64,000 nucleotides of DNA from Nilaparvata lugens (taxonomy: Eukaryota > Arthropoda > Insecta > Hemiptera > Delphacidae): contig NC_052504.1 of NCBI RefSeq assembly GCF_014356525.2, positions 65,257,114-65,321,113 of the forward strand. Reading direction: 5' to 3'. Shown here piece by piece: positions 55,581 through 64,000 of the stretch. Positions within the stretch are counted from its first letter, which is position 1. Each line of letters begins with the position of its first letter. Made by a program: the position numbers and the translations under genes. Under the pieces are notes generated by a model that made no database searches, was not told where the DNA came from, and worked only from the letters and a program-made list of their open reading frames with translations.

Positions 55581-57392
55581 ATGTATATCAAACAAAGGAA
55601 CCATAAGCCAACATTGGAGGAGGTTGCTCCTACCATATTGGAGATTGCTAGGTTGAAGCGTGAAATCAAAAGGAGGCATAAGGAAATCATGCTGGGTAGA
55701 CGGATTGCAGAAGAGAAACATGTGGAACACTTCAAACCTCTAGCTGAGCCACTAGTCAACCTAGTCAAAACCTTCCAACAGATGCCAGTTCAACAACCAC
55801 AACTACCTCCATCAAGAGCATCCAAGAAGCGTCCTAGGTATCTGAAGCCTAGAATAAAAATGCGCTCCAGGCATGTGAAGGGTAGGCAGAGACAATCCAA
55901 GCCAGAGTTGTTATCATCAGAACATCGTCCTTTCTCAGCAGCATCAACACACCACACATATCCTACTCCACCAACAACACCATTTGTTAAAGATGCCACA
56001 TATACAAGGCGTGGACTTACTGGTGCAAGTAAAGCAAAACATAAGCTCCAACTCTCCAGCATTGATGAAGAGTCACCAACATTTGAATCATATGGAACTG
56101 GAGAAGTTTCAAGTCCAATGGCAGGCACCTCAAGAGTTGGACGACAACTATGGAAAGCAGGAAAGCAAGCATTTGAAGGGGATGAGGGTGAGGAGTATAA
56201 TATGAGTAGAGGATATGATGATAGCAGTGATGAGGAGCTGTCTGGAGATGGACAGGATGATGATAAGAATGTTGAACAATTATTGAATGAAAGTCATGGT
56301 ACAACAGTTCAGAATATCCTTGATCAAACTGATCTAGCTGGAAAACAGGTAGCTGATTACATTAGAGGATCATTGAGCAAGGACAATGACGATTTTGATG
56401 ACACTTTTGGGCCAAGAGTGAGAGACAATGCTTACTACCTGGGCAATAAGTATTTAACTTTTGGAGAGAATGGTGATGAAATTGCGCTGACTGACCCTGT
56501 AGATCAGGAAGAAAAGACCTTCACAGCTACATTGGGACTTTGTGAGTTGATTTTCAAGAAGAATCCAAATCGTGCATTAGTTGAATCTGCTGACAGACAG
56601 GCTTATGGAGAAATATTGAACTGGACCAGTGTGCACAGACAGAACAATGATCCAAGAGGTGAGATTGTTAACTACAACAAAGCCAAGTATAAGAATACAA
56701 TCAAACGCCTTTTGGATGATAGCAGAGATGGTGGTCAAAGACATTCTGGGAGACAAGTGACTGGGAGAGGATCTATTGCCCCAAGGCGTGATTTTAGTAA
56801 GGAGAAAAGTCAGAAGATCTATAGAGGAAGAGGTGTTCTGTCAGCTATCAAGGGAGCTGCTGGTACAATAGTTAATAAGGCAATTGACATTCTACCAGTT
56901 GAACTTCATATCCCTGGCTATCAATACTGTGGACCAGGAACAAAACTTCAGAAGCGATTAGCACAAGGTGATCCAGGAATCAACAAACTTGATCAGGCTT
57001 GCAAGGAGCATGATATTGCCTATTCCAAGAGTGGTGATACAGCAAGCAGAGCAGTAGCAGACAGCATCTTGGCAGAGAGAGCCTGGGACAGAGTGAGATC
57101 TGATGATGCGGGGGTGTTGGAGAAAGCTGCAGCACTAGCAGTCAACATTATGAAGGCTAAGGCAAAATTTGGGGGAGGTATGAAAAGATCATTGAAGGAA
57201 GTCAGTAGGGTGGTTGAGAAGGGGAAGAAACAAAAGATTCAACCATCGAAGAAAAAATCAATGAAAGGAGGTCGAGGTCTTTACTTGAGACATCAGGAAC
57301 CAAAGGTTGGTAAAGGTCTTTACTTGAGACAGCAGAGATCAAAGGTCGGTAAAGGTCTTTACTCGAGAAAGCGGAGAACAGCAACACCTTAG
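55581..57392 (+). CDS. DUF8207/phospholipase A2-domain virion-type protein, intact
   Basis: 603 residues, uninterrupted. The N-terminus (1-50) is a charged helix, followed by a basic Pro/Arg-rich stretch and an acidic region near 205-235. At about 285-380 lies YYLGNKYLTFGENGDEIALT ... LILKKNPN-like spacing (here LCELIFKKNPNRALVESADR), which resembles the DUF8207 region found in many insect mobile-element proteins. At about 440-530 is a parvovirus-VP1-type phospholipase A2 domain: the calcium loop YCGPG (449-453) and the catalytic HD pair in CKEHDIAYSK (H477, D478). In parvoviruses this domain breaches endosomal membranes; here the role is inferred. The C-terminus is basic with three GLYLR-type repeats (about 565-600). 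ATG is the first after the TATA/Inr start. It is probably a minor virion component from an adintovirus-like ancestor. A PLA2 active site appears complete. Confidence 0.82.
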   Translation: MYIKQRNHKPTLEEVAPTILEIARLKREIKRRHKEIMLGRRIAEEKHVEHFKPLAEPLVNLVKTFQQMPVQQPQLPPSRASKKRPRYLKPRIKMRSRHVKGRQRQSKPELLSSEHRPFSAASTHHTYPTPPTTPFVKDATYTRRGLTGASKAKHKLQLSSIDEESPTFESYGTGEVSSPMAGTSRVGRQLWKAGKQAFEGDEGEEYNMSRGYDDSSDEELSGDGQDDDKNVEQLLNESHGTTVQNILDQTDLAGKQVADYIRGSLSKDNDDFDDTFGPRVRDNAYYLGNKYLTFGENGDEIALTDPVDQEEKTFTATLGLCELIFKKNPNRALVESADRQAYGEILNWTSVHRQNNDPRGEIVNYNKAKYKNTIKRLLDDSRDGGQRHSGRQVTGRGSIAPRRDFSKEKSQKIYRGRGVLSAIKGAAGTIVNKAIDILPVELHIPGYQYCGPGTKLQKRLAQGDPGINKLDQACKEHDIAYSKSGDTASRAVADSILAERAWDRVRSDDAGVLEKAAALAVNIMKAKAKFGGGMKRSLKEVSRVVEKGKKQKIQPSKKKSMKGGRGLYLRHQEPKVGKGLYLRQQRSKVGKGLYSRKRRTATP

Positions 57393-57435
57393 ACATTATA
57401 TTGAGGTACAATCAAAATCATAATGCTATACAAAT

Positions 57436-57885
57436 ATGGATATATATTGGATACATAGCAGATTAGATTCATTGTGCTGGAATCATCTGTGGAGAATAGA
57501 CATTCTGTCGATCAACTGTGTATCTAGAACAATAGAGAAGATGGTACTCCTATTCTCAAAGTGGGCCGACTATGGTGAGACAAATTTACCATCAATCTCC
57601 CCATTTGATCTGAATATGGTTGAGGATCATGTAGAAGATGAGGAAGAGGAAACTGATATGGAGGAGGACAATGAGGTAGAGGTGGAAGAGGAAGAGGAGG
57701 AAGAGGAGGAGGAGGAGGAGGAGGAGGAGGAAGAGGGGGAGGAGGAAGAGGAAGAGGAAGAGGAGGAGGAAGAGGAAAAGGAGGATGATGTAGTGGTGAG
57801 AAATACTACTACACCTATACTTTTGACTCGAAGGAGCATCAATTACCTGAAGGAAAGAGGTTGTGAGGTGATTCAACATCAATGA
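57436..57885 (+). CDS. Acidic Glu-rich small protein of unknown function
   Basis: 149 residues starting 44 bp after the PLA2 gene's stop, in the same orientation. The first 60 residues (MDIYWIHSRLDSLCWNHLWR..., with IEKMVLLFSKWADYG) are not low-complexity and may be a real domain I do not recognise. Residues about 70-115 are an almost pure Glu run encoded by GAGGAA repeats. A normal C-terminus follows (PILLTRRSINYLKERGCEVI). No TATA box was found for it, so it may be translated from the upstream transcript by an internal start, or be a spliced exon. Downstream sequence shows further coding-like frames that look like its detached C-terminal part. Confidence 0.45.
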   Translation: MDIYWIHSRLDSLCWNHLWRIDILSINCVSRTIEKMVLLFSKWADYGETNLPSISPFDLNMVEDHVEDEEEETDMEEDNEVEVEEEEEEEEEEEEEEEEEGEEEEEEEEEEEEEKEDDVVVRNTTTPILLTRRSINYLKERGCEVIQHQ

Positions 57886-58254
57886 CAGGGTATTGTCTCT
57901 AGCTGAAACAGTGTTCTAGAGGTATCACTGGATATCATCCGAAGACTATCAGACAACATAGAAGACTTGCCAAGGACTAGTGCTGGAAAAGGAGTCTACT
58001 ACCTGGGACATCACCTGCTCGACATGGACCAAGGAGAAACATCATGGATACATCACTTTTCTGCACACTCAATATGATAAACAACTTGGATTTTGGAACA
58101 GAGATATACCTGCTTGTAGTAAACTTTTCAATGAAATAGATGTTGAATAAATCAATAAATAGCTAATTGTATTCCAAACTGTTTACTTATTACCTACCAT
58201 CTCCTTAGATATAGTTTAGCTATAAGTATATTCTGAGTGCCACTGACTGCGCTC
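57886..58254 (+). other. Downstream region with coding-like remnants and polyadenylation signals
   Basis: Two overlapping frames read non-random sequence: one with VSLDIIRRLSDNIEDLPRTS and GVYYLGHHLLDMDQGETSWI to a stop near 58075, the other with FLHTQYDKQLGFWNRDIPAC to a stop near 58150. These may be the original end of the acidic protein, split by indels. AATAAA occurs near 58146 and 58154 and would suit the 3' ends of transcripts from both genes. Confidence 0.4.
58146..58159 (+). terminator. Polyadenylation signals (AATAAATCAATAAA)
   Basis: Two AATAAA hexamers in tandem, about 755 bp after the PLA2 stop codon and 100 bp before the right TIR. No other AATAAA was seen after 57392 in the interior. 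Confidence 0.6.
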
Positions 58255-58261
58255 AGAATGC

Positions 58262-58700
58262 TCATGCTCAGCCGGCGGGACAATTGCCAGCCACAGCAGG
58301 TCGACTGTTGGTGGCGGTCGGACGACTGGTGAGGCGACCGGCGGGGCGACTGGTGGCCGGGCGACCTGTGGCGGCCGGACGACCGGCGGTGGCCGACCGG
58401 CGGCGGCCGGACGACCGGCGGTGGCCGACCGGCGGCGGCCGGACGACCGGCGGTGGCCGACAGGCGGCGGCCGGGCGACCGGTGGTGGGGCAACTGGCGG
58501 CGGCCGGGCGACTGGTGGCGATAGTGGGGCGACTGGTGGCGATAGTGGGACGACTGGCGGCGATAGTGGGACGACTGGTGACGATGGTGGGGCGACTGGT
58601 GGGGCGACCGATGGGGTGATCGGTGGTGGCCGGGCGACCGGCGGGGGCGACCGGCGGCCAGGCGATCAGTGGCGGCCGGTCGAATGGCAGCGGGGTGACT
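58262..58700 (-). repeat. GC-rich minisatellite of right TIR
   Basis: Variants of GGCGGCCGGACGACCGGCGG and TGGCGATAGTGGGGCGAC. Inverted counterpart of 54870-55262, with one or two extra units. Confidence 0.85.
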
Positions 58701-58781
58701 GGCAGTGGTGGGCCAGTCTACCCACTACATAGAAAAAATATATCCTCTGGTTCTGTTGATACTGACCTTTAATACTTACCT

Positions 58782-58857
58782 TTACCACCTTGGATTCGAG
58801 CATAGAGCCTCCAACTCAGAAAGCTGACTTGCTAACCACTACACCATAGAGGATTTA
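58782..58857 (-). ncRNA. tRNA-like segment in right TIR
   Basis: Inverted identical counterpart of 54728-54803, with the A-box-like and B-box-like elements on the minus strand. Conservation between TIRs may reflect gene conversion rather than function. Confidence 0.5.
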
Positions 58858-58964
58858 TGTTTAAAGACTTAAATTATATAGAATATGATACTTCTTCCGA
58901 CCGGCAACCGGTGGGGTGACCGGTGGCGGCCGGGCGACTAGCGGGGCAGTTCAAGATCAGTAGC

Positions 58965-59388
58965 GAAATTTTTTTTCCCGTTTTTCCTTTTTTCCCTTTT
59001 TCCCATTTATTCCCAATTCAAAGTGTTTTTATTTATTTATTTTTCTTTTTCGATTTATGTGTTTTAATTTTTTTTATTTTTTATTATTTTTTTTTCTTCA
59101 TTTTTTTTTTTTCATTTTCTTATTTTTTTTTTTTCATTTTTTTTCATTTTTTTTCATTTTTTTTTTTTTAATTTTTTCATTTTTTTTCCTTTTATACCCC
59201 AGTTCAGGATCTGGAGGGAATTTTTTTCCTTTTTTCCCTTTTTTTCCCGATTTTATGTGTTTTAATTTTTTTTTTTTTTTTTTTTTCAATTTTTTTTTTA
59301 TTTTTTATTATTTTTTTTTTTTTTAATTTTTTTTTTTTTTTTTTATTTTTAATTTTTTTTTTTTTTATTTTTTTTTTTTTTTTTTTAA
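58965..59388 (-). repeat. Homopyrimidine T-rich tract of right TIR
   Basis: About 420 bp of nearly pure T with C-rich interruptions (TTTTTCCC). Length variation from the left tract suggests slippage or unequal exchange. Confidence 0.9.
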
Positions 59389-59760
59389 CCTTGAGGTTAG
59401 GTTGGTTGACCTGGATGACCATGAGGTTGGGGTGGTTGACGTGGATGACCTTGAGGTTAAGGTGGTTGACCTGGATGACCTTGAGGTTGGGGTGGTTGAC
59501 GTGGATGACCTTGAGGTAGGTCTGGTTGACCTAGATGACCTTGAGGTGGGTGTGGTTGACCTGGATGACCTTGAGGTAGGTGTGGTTGACCTAGATGACC
59601 TTGAGGTGGGTGTGGTTGACCTGGATGACCTTGAGGTAGGTGTGCTTGACCTAGATGACCTTGAGGTGGGTGTGGTTGACCTGGATGACCTTGAGGTTTG
59701 GGGTGGTTGACCTGGATGACCTTGAGGTTGGAGGTGGTTGACCTGGATGACCTTGAGGTG
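59389..59760 (-). repeat. Right minisatellite of nuclear-receptor-like half-sites (12 units)
   Basis: Twelve units plus a partial, inverted relative to 54026-54394. On the plus strand each appears as TGACCT(G/A)GATGACCTTGA. Unit order (runs of TGACCTGGA alternating with TGACCTAGA and TGACGTGGA) mirrors that of the left array. Confidence 0.88.
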
Positions 59761-59765
59761 AAGGG

Positions 59766-59795
59766 CGACTCTGGGACACTTGTGTCCCAGAGTCG
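59766..59795. repeat. Hairpin palindrome at right tip
   Basis: CGACTCTGGGACAC, TT loop, GTGTCCCAGAGTCG. It is the mirror of the palindrome at 53987-54016, at the same 16-bp distance from the end. Confidence 0.85.
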
Positions 59796-59811
59796 TCCTT
59801 TTATATCTACT

Positions 59812-59817
59812 CAGATA
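59812..59817. repeat. 6-bp target duplication of Maverick-like element, right (cagata)
   Basis: Identical to 53965-53970. Confidence 0.88.
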
Positions 59818-60868
59818 TCTTAAAACTATTACCTGTGATGAAACAGCAAATAAAATCACACAGGTTGAGCAAAAATCCCGATGTAGATAATCTACAGGAC
59901 TGCGTCTCTAATAAGCTCTGAAGGATTAAGATAGGGTACTGAGGACCAGAGATCGTTCGGAATATACTTCGAGAACAGAGTCTTGTCGGGCTTTATGCTC
60001 TATTGTAGGAAATTATATTATCTCAAGCTGCATATGCCATACAGCCAAAAAATTCGCTCCCAAGCCGAAGTTGGTAACAGATAAAAGCTGATATATGAGC
60101 AGGTAAGGACAGAGAATAGGTAATCTCGATCTGACCCCACACACTACATCCACTTAGATCTGTTCCAATATCCAGGTTGAATCAATTATTTCAATGATCG
60201 TACTTGATCGGTTCTTGATAATATAGAACGTGTCAGACACAATAATAATTGACAGGCTTAAGGCTTAAGAAATAATCGAACTCAGAAGACGAATTGATAA
60301 AGTGGAAATATAATATAATAAAATATATAATTTGACAGTGCAGATTTGAAGCTTGGATTACAGATTGAGAATAGTTTGAAATTGACAAAATAATTATAAA
60401 TTTGCTTGTGCTCGCATGATACCATGCATGATCCAACAGACTTTATAATTGACAAATTTAACCGTTTTTTTCTTAAATAATGAAAGCAAATCATAAAAGA
60501 TTTTTAAAATCACTCAAGGTCGTGGTTGTGGCAGCGGAGGATAGTTAATCAACTACAAGTTCTCATAAATTCTATATCAGATAAAATCTAGGATCTTAAT
60601 GGTTATAAGCGTGGCCATTACTTTAACGAAGAAAAATTTTATATGTTTCTGCAATGTATTTTCTTTCGAAGCGAAGATTGGGGCCCCAAAATATAAAACT
60701 CACGTGAATCCTCTTGGCGGTCGTGGTTCCTTTAGATGAAATTTTGTATGATCGGTGGCTGGTCCAGGCTTCGGTCTTAGCACGTGTGGAATTTTAATTA
60801 AATATTTCCTTCACCAATTAAATTAGGGAATAATTAAATTAGAATTTCTAGAATAATCAATTGATGAA
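59818..60868 (-). repeat. Family R repeat copy 2, proximal part
   Basis: Inverted homologue of about 32190-32965 in copy 1, continuing beyond it to the right. On the minus strand it reads ...CCACAACCACGACCTTGAG (near 60530), GAGTTCGATTATTTCTT (60282), CGATCATTGAAATAATTGAT (near 60203) and CAGGTAATAG (near 59836). The outer part (60281-60868) is repeated nearly identically at 63413-64000. Confidence 0.75.
60281..60868. repeat. Direct repeat, unit 1 left segment
   Basis: 588 bp matching 63413-64000 with a single difference noticed (CTTTCGAAG versus CTTTCAAAG near 60667). The left flank of this copy continues the family R homology, while the left flank of the second copy does not, so the original is probably here. 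Confidence 0.85.
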
Positions 60869-62014
60869 TAAATTTACAAAATAATAATATTTATAATAAA
60901 TTAGCCTAAGATATTGGCTCACAGATAAAAAATACAAAAATCGAACGAAATTTCACTAATAGGTCTTTGGTAACTTTTTCACAAGGTCTTAACGGTGAGG
61001 ATTTTAAAATGGAAGTGTCTTGCCTTCTTCTAAGCCTTTGGCTAGAACCCTTTTCCGAGAATCTCTGTGTAATTAATTTGCATGGAAATTTGCCATTGGT
61101 AGAATGATTATGACGTAGGCATGACGTCAGTGGCAAGCAGTGAAATATAATTCCTTTGATTACAATAATAACTTAATTTGTATAATTTCTTGCATATTGT
61201 ATAATTAATTGCTTAATTCTCTAGATACAGTTCCCCTATACAGTGTACATGCACTAGCATATATGATAAGGCAAGTTTGCTGGCTGATAACAGATTAATA
61301 TATGATGCTTTCAAACGATCATCCCTTTTGGTGCCATTTCTATGACATATGATTGGCTTAGACTTGCCAAAGAGATTCATTCACCATGTGACTCAGTTGA
61401 ATCAATAATTGATAATTTAATATTTCTATACAATTCTTATTATATTCGAAACTGTTATTATTAATTTTTGCTGCTCTTATCAGTGATACAATATTCATGC
61501 TATGACCTAGTTCGTTATAACAACATTCGACATTATAATGTGATTTCGTGAGAAATAAATAATTTTAACAATAATACATACATTTTATTCTTCTATTTGA
61601 AATTCTTTATCCTTTTTCAATAGTTCTTAATTTTAGAAATAATATTATAGCTTGCATGAAAACCTGGCATGACATTTATAATATATTGAGTCAGTCAGCT
61701 GTGTCTGAGCTGCTACAAAACATCTGATCAATTGTAAACAAAAGTGTAACCTCCAAAAAGTTCAATAAGCAATTCATAAATGATTTATACTTAATTTGCA
61801 AAATAATTATAATTTTATTAAATAATTCTTTGAAAAAATGTGTAGTACAAAATGTTACTCTTATCTTATACTCAGCTGTTGATAAGGAATCCTTATCGCT
61901 CGGGTGCTAACTGTTCATTTGGCAAACCTTTTATTTTATAAGGGTGATTATAATTTTTCTAGTTAATTCTCTCCTTTCATGAGATTTACTAATATATATA
62001 TATATAATATATAT

Positions 62015-62081
<67 letters not shown>

Positions 62082-63412
62082 ATATTATATATAGGTATTA
62101 CTAATCTATGATTTGATTACACTCTTCAGTCATTCAGCACTTCAAATTCAAATGAGGACAATGGAATGAGTGACCGCTCTAAATAATCCACTTGAGACTC
62201 TCTCCTTAGTAGAGAGTAGAGAGCGCTGTGTTCACAATATAAAATCAATCTTTGATTGGAATCAATCTACAAATATCAGATTCAACATGTAAACAAATAA
62301 CTAAGCTCACCATAGTGAGGTCTACGTTATAATAGAAATGAAGAAAGATAGGAGAACAGCGTTGCCGACTCTCTGCCTTCTTTAGAGTGAATCCGGTCGG
62401 CAATACCGGATAGCAGTAAATATGATGTGATATGCACTGTTCATTCTTGTTTTAAATAATAAATTATATATTTCCATAATAATTATTGAGATCAATTATT
62501 TTGTTAATTAATGTTATATTATGTGTCACCAACTTGAGAATTGTCAAGTTGTGTGTTGTGTCTCCTGCTGCCCATTTAAATGTATAACACGTTAATTAAT
62601 TGTGATATATTTTTCATGAACTTGAATATCATAATATTCACTATTCGAGAATATTTTTCTCAATTGAAGCAGAGCCTAATGTACTCTATTCTCGATTTTT
62701 TATGTTCTTTAAATGTTATGAGATGGTGCAGCAGGACAATGTGATAAATTTGTGTTAAATGTAAGAATATTATGTCTATTTATGTGCCAGTGCAGTTATC
62801 AGCACCCTAAGTGCACTCCACTGTTAGGAGTAGCCCTTCTGGTCTGCAAGACGAAATATTTGAAGCTATATTTCAAATTAAACTATACAGTTTTTTGCAT
62901 TGGATAACTGCACAAAACGTTGAACTAACATGCAATGCACATGGTTGCATGAACGAACAATGATACTCATTGAAAAAAAATAAAATAAAAATTAACCAAA
63001 GAAAAATATCTGTGATATATTGTAAACTAACTCAGTATATTATGTATTAGCATTAAGATTAGTATCATTGTTAAGATTATATTATATTTGTTAGATGTTA
63101 TTTAAATGTATATTATTTGTTATTATCAGCATGCCCCACTGTAAGGAAAATGAGAAAGTGAAACGATTGGAAGATACACACAGCCAATAAACAGAATCAG
63201 GTTGAAAGAGTGAATGCACAGCCGGCCAATGAGATAATCAAATTAGAGAGATTAAACATGAGGGAGAAATGAAAGAATACAACCAAACACAAAGTGAAAC
63301 ACATGAAAGAGAAAGGAAGAGGTACCCAATTTAATTGACCAGGTTGTCCATGGAATGAATAATGAACACAGATACAAAATTTGCAAACAGTTATAATTGA
63401 AATTGGAGAAAT
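60869..63412. other. AT-rich noncoding DNA with (TA)n, rest of duplicated unit
   Basis: No gene recognised. It contains a TGACGTAG/TGACGTCA pair at 61111-61129, the (TA)n run at 61990-62093 and A/T-rich spacers. It would be the remainder of a 3132-bp unit if the duplication is in tandem. Confidence 0.5.
61990..62093. repeat. (TA)n microsatellite
   Basis: About 104 bp of TA repeats with several AAT interruptions; likely cruciform-prone. Confidence 0.9.
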
Positions 63413-64000
63413 CTCAGAAGACGAATTGATAAAGTGGAAATATAATATAATAAAATATATAATTTGACAGTGCAGATTTGAAGCTTGGATTACAGATTGA
63501 GAATAGTTTGAAATTGACAAAATAATTATAAATTTGCTTGTGCTCGCATGATACCATGCATGATCCAACAGACTTTATAATTGACAAATTTAACCGTTTT
63601 TTTCTTAAATAATGAAAGCAAATCATAAAAGATTTTTAAAATCACTCAAGGTCGTGGTTGTGGCAGCGGAGGATAGTTAATCAACTACAAGTTCTCATAA
63701 ATTCTATATCAGATAAAATCTAGGATCTTAATGGTTATAAGCGTGGCCATTACTTTAACGAAGAAAAATTTTATATGTTTCTGCAATGTATTTTCTTTCA
63801 AAGCGAAGATTGGGGCCCCAAAATATAAAACTCACGTGAATCCTCTTGGCGGTCGTGGTTCCTTTAGATGAAATTTTGTATGATCGGTGGCTGGTCCAGG
63901 CTTCGGTCTTAGCACGTGTGGAATTTTAATTAAATATTTCCTTCACCAATTAAATTAGGGAATAATTAAATTAGAATTTCTAGAATAATCAATTGATGAA
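63413..64000. repeat. Direct repeat, unit 2 start (runs off window)
   Basis: Near-identical copy of 60281-60868. It continues past the window end, so the unit length and number of copies are unknown. Confidence 0.85.

Larger units (their letters stand above)
53971..59811 (+). mobile_element. Miniature Maverick/Polinton (adintovirus-like) element with PLA2-domain gene
   Basis: This is a 5841-bp unit with terminal inverted repeats of 1292 and 1557 bp, ends 5'-AG...CT-3', and a 6-bp target duplication. The inverted tips match for AGTAGATATAAAAGGACGAC and beyond. Known Polintons have 6-bp duplications, long TIRs and AG ends but are usually 15-20 kb and encode PolB, an rve integrase, a packaging ATPase, a protease and capsid proteins. 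None of those is seen in the 3-kb interior, which has only a DUF8207/PLA2 protein and an acidic ORF. It is therefore best read as a nonautonomous derivative that keeps one virion-type gene. A densovirus origin is less likely because no NS1 is present and the target duplication and integration are precise. It sits in a family R copy with an empty paralogous site. Confidence 0.8.
58255..59811 (-). repeat. Right terminal inverted repeat
   Basis: 1557 bp, the reverse complement counterpart of 53971-55262, with the same order of modules. It is about 265 bp longer, mostly from an expanded T-rich tract (58965-59388) that contains a duplicated TTTTCCCTTTTTTCCC unit and a short unique insert near 59195-59222. 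Confidence 0.88.

Noticed and set aside
57592..57882. Leucine/serine-rich frames opposite the acidic ORF
   Set aside because: Antisense shadows of the GAGGAA repeat.
53971..59811. Endogenous densovirus genome
   Set aside because: The PLA2 domain is parvovirus-like, but there is no NS1 helicase or recognisable jelly-roll VP, the TIRs are far longer than typical, and a 6-bp target duplication with AG ends points to a Maverick-type integrase.
1..64000. CRISPR array, bacterial operon or rRNA
   Set aside because: Direct repeats here are minisatellites without unique spacers; genes, splice site and retroelements are eukaryotic; no rRNA-like sequence seen.
60281..64000. LTR retrotransposon bounded by the two 588-bp repeats
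   Set aside because: The repeat does not start with TG, no gag or pol is seen between the copies, and the flank pattern fits a tandem duplication better; the window end prevents a firm decision.

Overview
The window looks like a repeat-rich, AT-rich insect nuclear sequence. I infer a hemipteran, perhaps planthopper-like, from the mixture of BEL/Pao, Jockey-type, RTE-type and R4/Dong-type retroelements and from the neuropeptide-receptor exon, but the species cannot be named from sequence alone. Only one exon of a conventional host gene is recognisable: the first coding exon of a class A GPCR, most like the short neuropeptide F receptor (20536-20878, + strand). It ends in a clean splice donor, and no later exon was found, so most of the sequence to its right is probably intron or intergenic DNA filled with mobile elements.

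Layout. 1-6430: a Jockey-like LINE (minus strand) split by a young BEL/Pao LTR retrotransposon (573-5900, LTRs of about 632 bp, exact 5-bp target duplication gtgtg) that is itself internally deleted and frameshifted. 6431-20535: long AT-rich DNA without a gene I can support. 20536-20878: GPCR exon. 22108-34575: a graveyard of LINEs. These are an RTE linker fragment, a PHD-finger/RRM LINE interrupted by a tRNA-derived SINE, an RTE 3' end, a minus-strand LINE, a rearranged second copy of LINE plus SINE, ORF1 fragments, and copy 1 of an LTR-like dispersed repeat (called family R here). 34576-43689: mostly featureless, with a LINE C-terminal scrap and a (CA)n-containing repeat. 43690-51530: two minus-strand LINEs back to back, each with a (TAA)n-type tail. 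51804-52744: a truncated R4/Dong-like element between two (TAA)n tracts.

The most interesting locus is 53971-59811. It is a 5841-bp element with 1.3-1.56 kb terminal inverted repeats, AG...CT ends and a 6-bp target duplication (cagata). These are the structural marks of Maverick/Polinton (adintovirus-like) elements, but here the element is shrunk to about one third of normal size. Its 3-kb interior has one intact 603-residue gene with its own TATA/Inr promoter, encoding a protein with a DUF8207-like region, a parvovirus-type phospholipase A2 domain and C-terminal GLYLR repeats. An acidic Glu-rich ORF follows. I see no polymerase, integrase, ATPase or major capsid gene. Each TIR carries a short hairpin palindrome near the tip, twelve ~30-bp units with AGGTCA-type nuclear-receptor half-sites (mostly a DR3, with the FTZ-F1/ERR-type extension TCAAGGTCA), a homopurine/homopyrimidine tract, a tRNA-like segment and a GC-rich minisatellite. 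The element lies inside a family R copy, and the paralogous copy at 32190-33271 preserves the uninterrupted site.

59818-64000: the rest of the family R copy, then an apparent 3132-bp tandem duplication whose second unit runs off the window end. Most retroelement genes are broken, so the only plausible working genes here are the GPCR exon and the PLA2-domain gene.
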